Assembly (NCBI RefSeq): GCF_014268495.2
Contig: NZ_CP077087.1
Location: forward strand, 6,312,001-6,376,000
Length of the DNA stretch: 64,000 nt
Origin: Pseudomonas monsensis
Lineage (GTDB): Bacteria > Pseudomonadota > Gammaproteobacteria > Pseudomonadales > Pseudomonadaceae
Direction: 5' to 3'
Below the pieces are notes generated by a model. That model was not told where the DNA came from, searched no databases, and was given only the letters and a program-made list of their open reading frames with translations. Position 1 is the stretch's first letter, and each line of letters opens with the position of its first letter. Made by a program: the position numbers and the translations under genes. This document shows positions 44,890 to 53,338 of this stretch, piece by piece.

Positions 44890-45522
44890 TTACGCCGCCG
44901 CTTTGCGCAACGTTGCCATAAACGCCGCTGCACCGATGAACAGCCCGGCAAACGTGCGGTTCATGCGCTTCTGCTGCTGCGGTGTACGCAACAGGCGCAG
45001 CACCTTCGACGCCAGCCCGGTGTAACCGGCCATGACAATCAGGTCGACAAAGATCATCGTCACACCAATCACCACATACTGAATCAGCAACGGCGCATGG
45101 GGATTGATGAACTGCGGCAGCACCGCCAGCATGAACACCAGGGCCTTGGGGTTGCTGATGTTCACCAGAAAGCCGCGGAACACCAACGCCAGTGGCCGGC
45201 CGATCGGCCGTACCGCCGCGTCATCGCTCATGTCCATGGGCAGCGCACGCCATTGCTTGATAGCCAGATAAACCAGATACGCCACACCGAACCATTTGAT
45301 CGCATGGAACGCGGTGGCCGAAGCAGTGAGGATCGCACCGACACCGGCGCCGACAATCGCAATCTGCACAGCCAGGCCGATTTGCAGGCCGAGGGCGTTC
45401 CAGTAGCCGCGCCAGAAACCGTATTGCAAACCGCTGGACATCGACGCAATGGCGCCCGCACCCGGGGAAAGGCTGATCACCCAGCAGGCGGCGAAAAACG
45501 CCAGCCATGTTTGTAGCTCCAT
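44890..45522 (-). CDS. LysE-family amino-acid exporter
   Basis: This is a 210-residue inner-membrane protein with about six segments. The LysE/RhtB block SLSPGAGAIASMSSGLQYGFWRG at about 18-40 is conserved. NPKALVFMLAVLPQF near residues 130-144 is a second family hallmark. It probably exports an amino acid such as lysine, homoserine or threonine, but the substrate is not evident. It ends at its own terminator. Confidence 0.9.
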   Translation of the reverse strand: MELQTWLAFFAACWVISLSPGAGAIASMSSGLQYGFWRGYWNALGLQIGLAVQIAIVGAGVGAILTASATAFHAIKWFGVAYLVYLAIKQWRALPMDMSDDAAVRPIGRPLALVFRGFLVNISNPKALVFMLAVLPQFINPHAPLLIQYVVIGVTMIFVDLIVMAGYTGLASKVLRLLRTPQQQKRMNRTFAGLFIGAAAFMATLRKAAA

Positions 45523-45595
45523 CGCACACCTCGACTCATGCTCGTGACAAACGTCAAAGCTAATGCGGTTTGGGGCGGATGACTACCGATTTTTA

Positions 45596-45621
45596 CGGTG
45601 GGAGCGGGCTTGCCCGCAAAG
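45596..45621. repeat. Single REP unit (GTGGGAGCGGGCTTGCCCGC)
   Basis: One copy of the GCGGGCAAGC family lies between the divergent lysE-like gene and the MscS gene region. It is unpaired. Confidence 0.7.
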
Positions 45622-45646
45622 GCTTCAGATCAGATGTCCGGGGAAT

Positions 45647-46228
45647 CTATTTTTCGAAACCGCTGGAAGGAAACACATCGCTGCCGCGCCAGCGCCGCAC
45701 CGAACGCTGGAAGAACAGGCTGTTCGGCACCTGCACCATCGCACTACCGGTGCCCAGTTCTTCAGCCTCGATCAACGTGGTGTAAAGCAGATTGATCGCC
45801 ACCACCCGGCCTTTGACGCCTGGTTTGTCAGTGGTATCGACCAGCTCGACCACATCGCCCAGGCGAAACGGCCCGACGGTGAAGATCAGGATCGCGCACA
45901 GCAGGTTCGACAGCACACTCCACATCGCGAAGAACGCCACCGCCGCCACCGCGACGAAACCCGACAGGGCCGTCCACAACACGGTGGCCGACACCCCGAG
46001 GCGTTCCAGCACGAAGATCAGCGCGCTGCCCATGATCAACCAGCGCAGCGCGCCACGCAGCGGCATCAGCAACTGCGGCGGGAACGGATAGCGCTCACCC
46101 AGTCGGGTCAGGCCTTTGGCGACGAAGCGCTGGGCCAGATAACCGGCCAGCAGGATCAGCAGAATCTGCACGCCAAACCAGACCGGCTCGACCCACTCCG
46201 CCGGCAGCGGCAGTTTGAACGCTTCCAT
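45647..46228 (-). CDS. Small-conductance mechanosensitive channel family protein
   Basis: This is a 193-residue MscS-type protein with two or three membrane segments in the first 110 residues. The pore helix block LGVSATVLWTALSGFVAVAAVAFFAMWSVLSNLLCAILIF and the beta-domain start FRLGDVVELV are conserved. It is shorter than E. coli MscS (286) because the C-terminal vestibule is reduced. Start ATG overlaps the ABC-F stop by one base (TGATG). Confidence 0.87.
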   Translation of the reverse strand: MEAFKLPLPAEWVEPVWFGVQILLILLAGYLAQRFVAKGLTRLGERYPFPPQLLMPLRGALRWLIMGSALIFVLERLGVSATVLWTALSGFVAVAAVAFFAMWSVLSNLLCAILIFTVGPFRLGDVVELVDTTDKPGVKGRVVAINLLYTTLIEAEELGTGSAMVQVPNSLFFQRSVRRWRGSDVFPSSGFEK

Positions 46229-48138
46229 CAGGACAGCGCCTCCAGCTCCGCCTGCATGCTTTCCAGCGTCTCGAGCGCTTCCATCCAGGCTTCTTCCAGC
46301 TCGGCTTCGCGCACTTTCAGCTTGGCTTGTTCGGCCAGCAGATCACGCAATTCGTTCTTGCGCGCCGGCTCGTAGATGTCGCTGTCGCCGAGGCTGGCGT
46401 CGACCTTGGCGAGTTTCTCGTGAAGCTTGCCCAGCTCGGCTTCGAGCTTGTCGGCTTCACGCTTGTGCGGTGCCAGTTGCTGACGCAACGCCGCCGCGGC
46501 CTGACGCTGAGCCTTCTTGTCGGTCTTGTCCGGGTTGACCGGGGTGTTGCTGACCGGCGCGTTGCGCTGACGGTATTCCACCAGCCAGCGGGCATAATCT
46601 TCGAGGTCACCATCGAACTCTTCGACCTTGCCGTCAGCGACCAGGTAGAAATTATCTGTGGTGCTCTTGAGCAAGTGACGATCGTGAGACACCACCAGCA
46701 CCGCGCCGCTGAATTCCTGCAGTGCCATGGTCAGCGCCAGGCGCATTTCCAGGTCCAGGTGGTTGGTCGGTTCGTCGAGCAGCAACAGGTTCGGTCGCTC
46801 CCAGGCGATCAACGCCAGGGCCAGACGCGCCTTTTCGCCACCGGAGAAATTCAGTACGGGTTCGTCGATGCGCGCGCCACGGAAGTCGAAACCGCCGAGG
46901 AAGTCGCGCAGGGTCTGCTCGCGCTCGGTCGGCGCCAGACGCTGCAGGTGCAGCAGCGGGCTGGCCTTGGCGTCGAGCGAGTCGAGCTGATGCTGGGCAA
47001 AGTAGCCGACCACGGTGTTTTCGCCACGGGTCAGGCGCCCGGCCAGCGGCTCGAGCTCACCGGCAAGATTCTTGATCAGAGTCGATTTACCCGCGCCGTT
47101 CGGCCCGAGCAGGCCGATCCGCGCCCCCGGGGTCAGTTGCAGCTTGACCTTCTCGAGGATGGTTTTGTCGCCATAACCCAGACGCGCATCGGACAGGTCG
47201 ATCAGCGGGCTGGAGATCTTGGTCGACTCGCGGAAGACGAAATCGAACGGCGAATCGACATGGGCCGCCGACAGTTCTTCCATGCGCTCCAGTGCCTTGA
47301 TCCGGCTCTGCGCCTGACGGGCCTTGGTGGCCTGGGCCTTGAAGCGGGCGATGTAGCTTTCCATGTGCGCACGTTGCGCCTGCTGCTTCTCGTAGGCCTG
47401 TTGCTGCTGGGCCAGACGCTCGGCACGCGCACGTTCGAACGCGGTGTAGCCGCCACGATACAAGGTCAGTTTGCGTTGATCGACGTGAGCCACGTGATCG
47501 ACCACTTCGTCGAGGAAGTCACGGTCGTGGGAAATCAGCAACAAGGTGCCCGGGTAGCTTTTCAGCCACTCTTCGAGCCAGATGATCGCGTCGAGGTCCA
47601 GGTGGTTGGTCGGTTCGTCGAGCAGTAACAGGTCCGACGGGCACATCAGCGCCTGCGCCAGGTTCAGACGCATCCGCCAGCCACCGGAGAAATCGCCGAC
47701 CTGGCGATCCATCTGCTCGTTGGTGAAGCCGAGCCCGGCCAGCAACTTGCGAGCGCGTGCGTCAGCGGTATAACCGTCGGCGCTGTCGAGTTCGGCGTGC
47801 AGACGCGCCAGAGCGGTGCCGTCGTGGGCCTCTTCGGCCACGGCAAGGTCACGCTGCACTTCGCGTAGACGCAGGTCGCCATCGAGCACATAGTCGACCG
47901 CCAGACGCTCGAGAGTGTCGACCTCCTGGCGCATGTGCGCGATCCGCCAGTCGGCCGGCAGCAGGCAATCGCCCGAGTCCGGATGCAACTCGCCGCGCAA
48001 CAAGGCGAACAGGCTGGATTTGCCGGCGCCGTTGGCACCGATGAGGCCGGCTTTGTGGCCGGCGTGCAGGGTCAGCTCGGCGTCTTCTAGCAGACGTTGC
48101 GGGCCACGCTGTAAAGTCAGGTTCTGAAGTCGGATCAT
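46228..48138 (-). CDS. ABC-F ATPase, YheS-like
   Basis: This 636-residue cytosolic tandem ATPase has no membrane segments. Walker A sites are GANGAGKSS at 34-42 and GPNGAGKSTL near 345. Signatures are VGDFSGGWRMRLNLAQAL and NFSGGEKARLALALI, and each half has DEPTNHLD, the ABC-F mark. A linker of about 80 residues and a C-terminal coiled coil of about 100 residues complete it. Family members act on the ribosome. The specific target is not known. Confidence 0.93.
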   Translation of the reverse strand: MIRLQNLTLQRGPQRLLEDAELTLHAGHKAGLIGANGAGKSSLFALLRGELHPDSGDCLLPADWRIAHMRQEVDTLERLAVDYVLDGDLRLREVQRDLAVAEEAHDGTALARLHAELDSADGYTADARARKLLAGLGFTNEQMDRQVGDFSGGWRMRLNLAQALMCPSDLLLLDEPTNHLDLDAIIWLEEWLKSYPGTLLLISHDRDFLDEVVDHVAHVDQRKLTLYRGGYTAFERARAERLAQQQQAYEKQQAQRAHMESYIARFKAQATKARQAQSRIKALERMEELSAAHVDSPFDFVFRESTKISSPLIDLSDARLGYGDKTILEKVKLQLTPGARIGLLGPNGAGKSTLIKNLAGELEPLAGRLTRGENTVVGYFAQHQLDSLDAKASPLLHLQRLAPTEREQTLRDFLGGFDFRGARIDEPVLNFSGGEKARLALALIAWERPNLLLLDEPTNHLDLEMRLALTMALQEFSGAVLVVSHDRHLLKSTTDNFYLVADGKVEEFDGDLEDYARWLVEYRQRNAPVSNTPVNPDKTDKKAQRQAAAALRQQLAPHKREADKLEAELGKLHEKLAKVDASLGDSDIYEPARKNELRDLLAEQAKLKVREAELEEAWMEALETLESMQAELEALS

Positions 48139-48188
48139 AATGGCGGCGGAGTCTACCAGCTTCGCTCACAACTGGCGCGAGTAGCACG

Positions 48189-48644
48189 ATGTCCTCTGAC
48201 CTGTGGAGCTTTTCCCTTGCCACCTACGCCCGCCCGGGTGTGGAAGACGCTTGCCTGCAATTGCAATCGACGGGGGCCAATGTCTGCCTGCTGCTGTGCG
48301 GTTTGTGGCTGGAACAACGCGCAATTGCCTGCAACGAACAACGCGTGCAGCAACTGCAAATGCTGGTGGGTCCCTGGGATATCGAGGTGGTGCAACCGCT
48401 GCGGGCATTGCGCATGCAATGGAAAACCCTGGCGGCGGAAGATCCGGTGCTCAAGGGGTTGCGCGAACAGATGAAGGCGCTGGAACTGGAGGCCGAACGG
48501 CATCTGTTGTGGCAGCTGGAGCAGGTGACTCAGAACTGGCCGCAGGCACTATCAGCGTCGAATGAGTGGCTGGAAAGCCTGATGGGCGCCAGCCCGAACC
48601 GCGACGCGCTGCAAGTGCTGCGCGACGCGGTCACCCGCGCTTAG
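48189..48644 (+). CDS. TIGR02444-family protein
   Basis: This is a 151-residue mostly helical protein starting MSSDLWSFSLATYARPGVED. The family is confined to gamma-proteobacteria and unassigned. It has many leucines and charged residues, with a coiled-coil-like centre near 75-115. It ends in TAG at 48642-48644, sharing three bases with the algP stop on the other strand. It is divergent from the ABC-F gene. Confidence 0.83.
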   Translation: MSSDLWSFSLATYARPGVEDACLQLQSTGANVCLLLCGLWLEQRAIACNEQRVQQLQMLVGPWDIEVVQPLRALRMQWKTLAAEDPVLKGLREQMKALELEAERHLLWQLEQVTQNWPQALSASNEWLESLMGASPNRDALQVLRDAVTRA

Positions 48645-49774
48645 GAAGCGCTGGTTGGGTTGCTGGTGACGCTCGACGCAGCGGCCGGCGTTGGCGCAGT
48701 CGTGGTGGTCGAGGCCGTAGCGGCCGGCGCAGCGGTCGCTGGCGAGGTTGCCGGTGCGGCAGGCTTGGCCGCTGGAGCCGTGGCCGGTTTGGCGGCAGCT
48801 GGTTTGGCGGCAGCTGGTTTTTTCGCGGCTGGTTTTGCGGCTGGTTTTGCGGCCGGCTTGGCAGCAGGTTTAGCCGCAGCAGGCTTGGCGGCAGTCGCTG
48901 CCGGTTTGGCTGCAGCAGTTGGCTTGGCTGCTGGTTTGGCAGCGGCCTTCACAGCGGGTTTTGCCGCGGGTTTTGCCGCAGGCTTCGCGGCCGGTTTCGC
49001 GGCGGCTTTGGCAGCAGGACGGGCGGCTGCAGTTTTGGCGGCAGGCTTGGCAGCCGGTTTTGCCGCAGCGGTTTTGGCAGCCGGTTTGGCAGCGGCGGTT
49101 TTCGCCGGAGCGGCTTTGGCAGCGGCTGGTTTAGCGGCAGCTGGTTTTGCAGCGGTGGTTTTAGCAGCCGGCTTCGCAGCGCTGGCCGCAGCCGGTTTTT
49201 TCACAGCAGGTTTGGCAGCCGCTTTCACGGGTGCTTTTGCAGCAACTTTAGCCGCCGGTTTGGCAGCAGCCGTTTTCGCTGGCGCCTTGGTTGCAGCAGG
49301 TTTAGCTGCAGCAGGTTTGGCTGCAGCAGGTTTGGCTGCGGTTTTCTTCGCCGGTGCTGCTGCGGGTTTGGCTGCACGGGAAGTCAGCACTTTACCCACT
49401 GCCTCCTGGACGCGACCCACACCCTGGGCCAGTTTCAGGCTTTCCTGAGCATCGCGCTTGAGTTGCAGAATGTAGCTGCGAGTGTCGGACTGACGCTCTT
49501 TTAAAGCATCGAGCAGGTCTTCCAGTTCTTTCACCGCAGCCTTGGCTTTGTTCTGTGCCTTGGCTTTACCGGCAGTGGCTGCGTCCTGCAATTTGGTGCG
49601 GGATTTGTGCAGTTTTTCTTGCGCCTTGCCGCGTTGCTTTTCCAGTTTGGCGAGCAGTTTTTCAGCATCAGCCAAGGCTTGGGAGCAAGCGTTTTCCAGA
49701 TGCTCGAGCAGGCTGCCCGAGAGTTGTTGGAGTAAGTGCAACGGAGTATTTACAGGCTTCTTGGTGGCCGACAT
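48641..49774 (-). CDS. algP: AlgP (histone H1-like DNA-binding regulator)
   Basis: This is a 377-residue protein in two parts. Residues 1-130 are a charged coiled coil (LADAEKLLAKLEKQRGKAQ and so on). From about 134 to 345 is a long lysine-, proline- and alanine-rich tract built from AAKPAAKPA-type units, like the H1-like tail of P. aeruginosa AlgP, a regulator of algD. The repeats make the opposite strand read as long glycine/serine and alanine/glycine frames, which are not genes. It is divergent from the FKBP gene and shares its stop bases with the preceding small gene. Confidence 0.93.
   Translation of the reverse strand: MSATKKPVNTPLHLLQQLSGSLLEHLENACSQALADAEKLLAKLEKQRGKAQEKLHKSRTKLQDAATAGKAKAQNKAKAAVKELEDLLDALKERQSDTRSYILQLKRDAQESLKLAQGVGRVQEAVGKVLTSRAAKPAAAPAKKTAAKPAAAKPAAAKPAATKAPAKTAAAKPAAKVAAKAPVKAAAKPAVKKPAAASAAKPAAKTTAAKPAAAKPAAAKAAPAKTAAAKPAAKTAAAKPAAKPAAKTAAARPAAKAAAKPAAKPAAKPAAKPAVKAAAKPAAKPTAAAKPAATAAKPAAAKPAAKPAAKPAAKPAAKKPAAAKPAAAKPATAPAAKPAAPATSPATAAPAATASTTTTAPTPAAASSVTSNPTSAS
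48780..49375. repeat. Lysine-proline-alanine coding repeat tract in algP
   Basis: Degenerate units of about 12-15 nt (AAACCGGC/GCCAAACC types) repeat for nearly 600 nt and encode the KPAA tail. Such tracts are prone to slip, so their copy number can differ between strains. Confidence 0.85.
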
Positions 49775-49966
49775 GGTTTACCTCCTGGCTGACGTGGGTG
49801 CGGCTCATACTAGACCTCTGCAGTTACCGCCGCTAGGGCATCTTGACAGTATCGTTTGCGTTGCGTTGCACCGAAGCGAAAATGTTCTGCGCAAAGGCAA
49901 AAGCAGTTCACCGTTGCAGTCGTTTGCGCTGGCATAATCCACCGCATCTCAGGACGGAGAGTGCCC

Positions 49967-50632
49967 ATGTCGCGCTACTTTTTTTTATCCCTCTGCCTGG
50001 TTTTTTCCGCAGTCCACGCTGACGAAAAAACCACCGCGAATGACGCTCACGATCTGGCTTACAGCCTGGGTGCCAGCCTCGGTGAACGGCTACGCCAGGA
50101 AGTCCCGCAATTGCAGATTCAGGCACTGGTCGAAGGCTTGCAGCAGGCTTATCAAGGCAAGCCGCTGGCGCTGAGCGAAGCGCGCATCGAACAGATCCTT
50201 GCCGATCATGAATCGCAAAACGCCGAGCACGCTTCACAGAACTCCAGCGACGTCGCGATGGAAAACGAACAACGTTTCCTCACCGCTGAAAAAGCCAAAC
50301 CGGGTGTGAAGGAACTGGCTGACGGCATCCTGCTCACCGAGCTGACACCGGGCACTGGCGCCAAGGCCGGCCCCGATGGAAAAGTGCAGGTGCTGTATGT
50401 CGGTCGACTGCCGGACGGCACCGTGTTCGATCAGAACACTCAACCGCAATGGTTCAACCTCGACAGCGTGATTGCCGGTTGGCGCACCGCGTTGCAGAAC
50501 ATGCCGGTAGGGGCGAAATGGCGACTGGTGATTCCATCGGATCAGGCCTATGGCGCTGATGGCGCCGGCGACTTGATCGCACCGTTTACACCACTGGTGT
50601 TTGAAGTGGAATTACGCGGCGCGACCAGTTGA
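49967..50632 (+). CDS. FKBP-type peptidyl-prolyl isomerase, periplasmic
   Basis: This 221-residue protein has a signal peptide at 1-18 (ending AVHA). A helical FKBP N-terminal dimerisation domain is at about 24-115 with YSLGASLGERLRQE. The C-terminal FKBP domain carries VQVLYVGRLPDGTVFDQNTQPQWFNL and GAKWRLVIPSDQAYG. It resembles FkpA/FklB. The ATG at 49967 gives a signal peptide with GGAG upstream. It converges with algQ across a shared terminator. Confidence 0.92.
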   Translation: MSRYFFLSLCLVFSAVHADEKTTANDAHDLAYSLGASLGERLRQEVPQLQIQALVEGLQQAYQGKPLALSEARIEQILADHESQNAEHASQNSSDVAMENEQRFLTAEKAKPGVKELADGILLTELTPGTGAKAGPDGKVQVLYVGRLPDGTVFDQNTQPQWFNLDSVIAGWRTALQNMPVGAKWRLVIPSDQAYGADGAGDLIAPFTPLVFEVELRGATS

Positions 50633-50641
50633 TCAGGCAAT

Positions 50642-50674
50642 AAAAAAAGGTGCGCCTGGGGCGCACCTTTTTTT
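50642..50674. terminator. Shared terminator of fkpA-like and algQ genes
   Basis: AGGTGCGC and GCGCACCT form an 8-bp stem with A7 on one side and T7 on the other, so it works for both convergent genes. Confidence 0.88.
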
Positions 50675-50688
50675 GATCAGGGTTCGGA

Positions 50689-51147
50689 TCAGGCCTGAAC
50701 CGGATCCTCTTCCTTGTGTGCCGTATGCAGCACTTCAATCAGGCAGTCTTCGAGTTCAAAGCGTTCGTGGAGCAGGCCACCGAGCTCCTTGAATTTCTCG
50801 GCAACGCATTTGCCGGCATCGCACAGATCATTGAACGCGAGCAGCTTCTCGGTGATGACGTCGATACGCGGGTAGATCGTCTCGGCGAGTTCCAAGCCAC
50901 GCGCATCACCGAACGCCTTGGCTTCGCCGGTCAGCTGTTCATAGATTTCGAAGTGTCCGGCCGACACGTAATCAACCAGCACGCCGCAGAATTCCTGCAA
51001 AGGCTTACGGCTCTCGGACAACGACTCAGGCTGTTCGCCGAGGTTGTCGTAGGCGCCAATCAGCTCCTCACGCTCCTGCAACCAGCGGTCGATCAGCAGA
51101 TGAACTCCACCCCAACGTTCCTGAGCATTCTGACAACTTTCGAGCAT
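50689..51147 (-). CDS. algQ: Anti-sigma factor AlgQ (Rsd)
   Basis: This 152-residue protein binds the sigma70 factor and shifts polymerase to other sigma factors. MLESCQNAQERWGGVHLLIDRWLQER matches the AlgQ/Rsd opening, so I use the ATG at 51145-51147 and not one nine codons upstream. It is acidic and helical as expected. It supports alginate synthesis in P. aeruginosa with AlgP, which lies nearby. It ends at a shared terminator. Confidence 0.95.
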   Translation of the reverse strand: MLESCQNAQERWGGVHLLIDRWLQEREELIGAYDNLGEQPESLSESRKPLQEFCGVLVDYVSAGHFEIYEQLTGEAKAFGDARGLELAETIYPRIDVITEKLLAFNDLCDAGKCVAEKFKELGGLLHERFELEDCLIEVLHTAHKEEDPVQA

Positions 51148-51260
51148 GGCAATCTCTCTTCCCTTGTGGGTCATGCTGCTCTACACCCGCGCCCCGCTTT
51201 TGGTTTTGGCTTGGGGGACGGCCGGGCAGAGCGTCATCGAGCAACATAAATCCAATGACA

Positions 51261-51286
51261 CGTGCGGGCCAGATTATGCCCGCACG
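51261..51286. terminator. Hairpin after the dsbB gene
   Basis: CGTGCGGGC and GCCCGCACG form a 9-bp stem with an 8-nt loop between dsbB and algQ. There is no clear T-run, so its strength is uncertain. It lies about 45 nt past the dsbB stop. Confidence 0.45.
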
Positions 51287-51330
51287 CCTATGGCTTCAAG
51301 GTACGCAGGAGATAAAGTTCATACAAGTGT

Positions 51331-51882
51331 TTAATCCCGCAGCCCCCCCCGGTGCGACGCTTCGCCGCTGAGCGGTCGCTGCAGAGCGCCCCAGACCAGC
51401 CGTAACATTTGATAGACCGCAAGAATCGACACCGCGACAAAGAACAACAGACTCCATTCCGGAAGACTCAGATCGAACAGCGTCCAGGAAATTTCCGCGC
51501 AATCAGTGCCGCCGTTAAACATTCGTTGCAATGCGCAGATCCACGACAATCCACTGAACAGCGTCTCGGCCGCCGGGGCACAATTGTCCAGTTGCAGCAC
51601 CGGATCGCTTTGTATCAGCACCTGGCGCCAGGCCGCCGTAGTGCCGCCCAGACTCGCGCACAGCACCAGCAGCCAGTAAAGCCACAAGCCAACACGCCTG
51701 GGGCCATGCACCGCCGCCAGACCGCAGCACACGCACAGCAGCGTAAGAAACAACCGCTGCACCAGACATAGACTGCACGGCGCCAGACCGACCGCGTATT
51801 CAAGATAATAGGAAGCTCCCAGAGCAAAGGCCCCCGCAGTGAAAGCCATGAAAAACAAGGAGCGTGAGCAGGCCAACGACAT
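51331..51882 (-). CDS. dsbB: Disulfide bond formation protein DsbB (DsbH-type)
   Basis: This is a 183-residue inner-membrane protein with four segments. The first periplasmic cysteine pair is C36-S-L-C39, and the second pair is likely Cys101 and Cys128 (DCAEISW). The CAEISW block matches DsbB relatives. It reoxidises DsbA and passes electrons to ubiquinone. It sits between the hem operon and algQ, as in P. aeruginosa (dsbH). Confidence 0.9.
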   Translation of the reverse strand: MSLACSRSLFFMAFTAGAFALGASYYLEYAVGLAPCSLCLVQRLFLTLLCVCCGLAAVHGPRRVGLWLYWLLVLCASLGGTTAAWRQVLIQSDPVLQLDNCAPAAETLFSGLSWICALQRMFNGGTDCAEISWTLFDLSLPEWSLLFFVAVSILAVYQMLRLVWGALQRPLSGEASHRGGLRD

Positions 51883-52099
51883 GGCTTTTCCGTAACAGTG
51901 GAGACAGGCTGTAACGGTAGAGGAAAGCGTGTCAGCCTTTCAAGACGAGGTCCTGACGACAGTTCACCAGAGGTGTAGGGAAAACCCGACAGGTTCAAGA
52001 GGAAAGGATGAAGCCCTCTGTAGGACTTTATCCAGGACGCTGGCTGAAGTTGAATTTCGGTCGTAAACGGTCAACGAGGGAGAGGCCTCCCTCGTGTCT

Positions 52100-53338
52100 T
52101 CAGGCATGCACCGGAGCCGGCAACGGAGCGGCCAGCAAGCGCTCATCCAACAGACCAAGCCCTTCCTGAAACAACTGATTGCTGCGCTCGGTATCGCCCA
52201 GTTGCGCAAGCAGGCGGGCCAGCTCGGCACAGGTTTCCGGATTGCGCTGCACGCGCAGGCTGCTTTCCAGATAATCCCGGGCCTTGCCCCAAAGACTGGT
52301 TTGCAGGCAGAGACGTCCCAGAGTCAGCAGCAGGCTCGGGTCGCCCGGATGCTCCTTGAGCCAGCCTTCGGCGGTTTGCAGCTGGCGCGCAGGATCACTG
52401 CCGCGCACCAGACCATAAAGCCGGGCGAGATGGCTGTCGTACTTGCGCTTCAGCGCCGTGCGCAGGACTTCTTCAGCTTCGACCTGAGCCCCCAACTGAC
52501 GCAACTGCTCGGCGTACGCCAGCACCAGCGGCGGCTCCTGACGCTGGGCAGAGGTGAGCTGTTCCCAGGCCCGCAGCAGCGACTGCCGGCCCACGCTGCC
52601 GTCCTCTTCACGGTGCGCCGCCAGCGACAGGTTTTCGCCCCAGGCGCGGCGCTCCAGCTCAGCCAGTTCGGACGGCGGCAGGACTTTGTCCTTGCGCAGC
52701 TCCGGCAACAGACGAATCACCGCCGACCATTCGCCACGTTGCTGATACAGACGCTGCAATTGCCGCAACGTCTGCGCATTGCGTGGATGACGTTCGTGCA
52801 TCGCTTGCAGGGTCACCAGGGCGCCCTCGGTATCGCCGCGATCGGTCTGCAACTGTGCATGGCTCAAGGCAATCGCCAACTCAGCCTGAGGTTGGCGTTC
52901 GAGCGCCCGCTCCAGCAAGCGATCGCACTCCTCGTAATGGCCTTGCTCGTTGGCCGCCCGGGCCGCGCCGAGGTAGTACAGCAACGGTTGGCGTTCAGCT
53001 TCGGCGGCGCGGTAAAGATGACGCTGCGCGCTGGCCCAGCGACCTTCCGCCAGATCCAGCTGACCATGTTCGATCGCCACTTGCACGCGACGGCTGCGGT
53101 TGCGTCGCGACCACGGGTTGACCACGCCGCTGGAGGTCATGACCAGTTCAACCAGTGCCTTGATCCCCCAGATCACCAGCCACAACACTGCGATCACCGC
53201 AAGAGTCGCCCACAGGCTCGACTCATAGCGGAAGCTCTTGTAGGCGACCAGCACGTAACCGGAATGCTCGGCAATCGCCAGCCCCAACGCCGCCGTCGCG
53301 GCGATCACCAGAAACACGATCACATACAGGCGTTTCAT
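52100..53338 (-). CDS. hemY: HemY, heme-synthesis-associated membrane protein
   Basis: This is a 412-residue protein with two membrane segments at about 4-21 and 40-62, followed by cytoplasmic TPR-like helices with repeated ALE/RAL pairs. It is not the protoporphyrinogen oxidase that shares the name in Gram-positives. Its role with HemX is unclear. Start overlaps the hemX stop by 4 nt (ATGA), and the gene ends about 217 nt before dsbB. Confidence 0.9.
   Translation of the reverse strand: MKRLYVIVFLVIAATAALGLAIAEHSGYVLVAYKSFRYESSLWATLAVIAVLWLVIWGIKALVELVMTSSGVVNPWSRRNRSRRVQVAIEHGQLDLAEGRWASAQRHLYRAAEAERQPLLYYLGAARAANEQGHYEECDRLLERALERQPQAELAIALSHAQLQTDRGDTEGALVTLQAMHERHPRNAQTLRQLQRLYQQRGEWSAVIRLLPELRKDKVLPPSELAELERRAWGENLSLAAHREEDGSVGRQSLLRAWEQLTSAQRQEPPLVLAYAEQLRQLGAQVEAEEVLRTALKRKYDSHLARLYGLVRGSDPARQLQTAEGWLKEHPGDPSLLLTLGRLCLQTSLWGKARDYLESSLRVQRNPETCAELARLLAQLGDTERSNQLFQEGLGLLDERLLAAPLPAPVHA

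Noticed and set aside
48566..49504. Glycine/serine-rich and alanine/glycine-rich plus-strand frames in the algP region
   Set aside because: They are by-products of the AlgP coding repeats read on the other strand.
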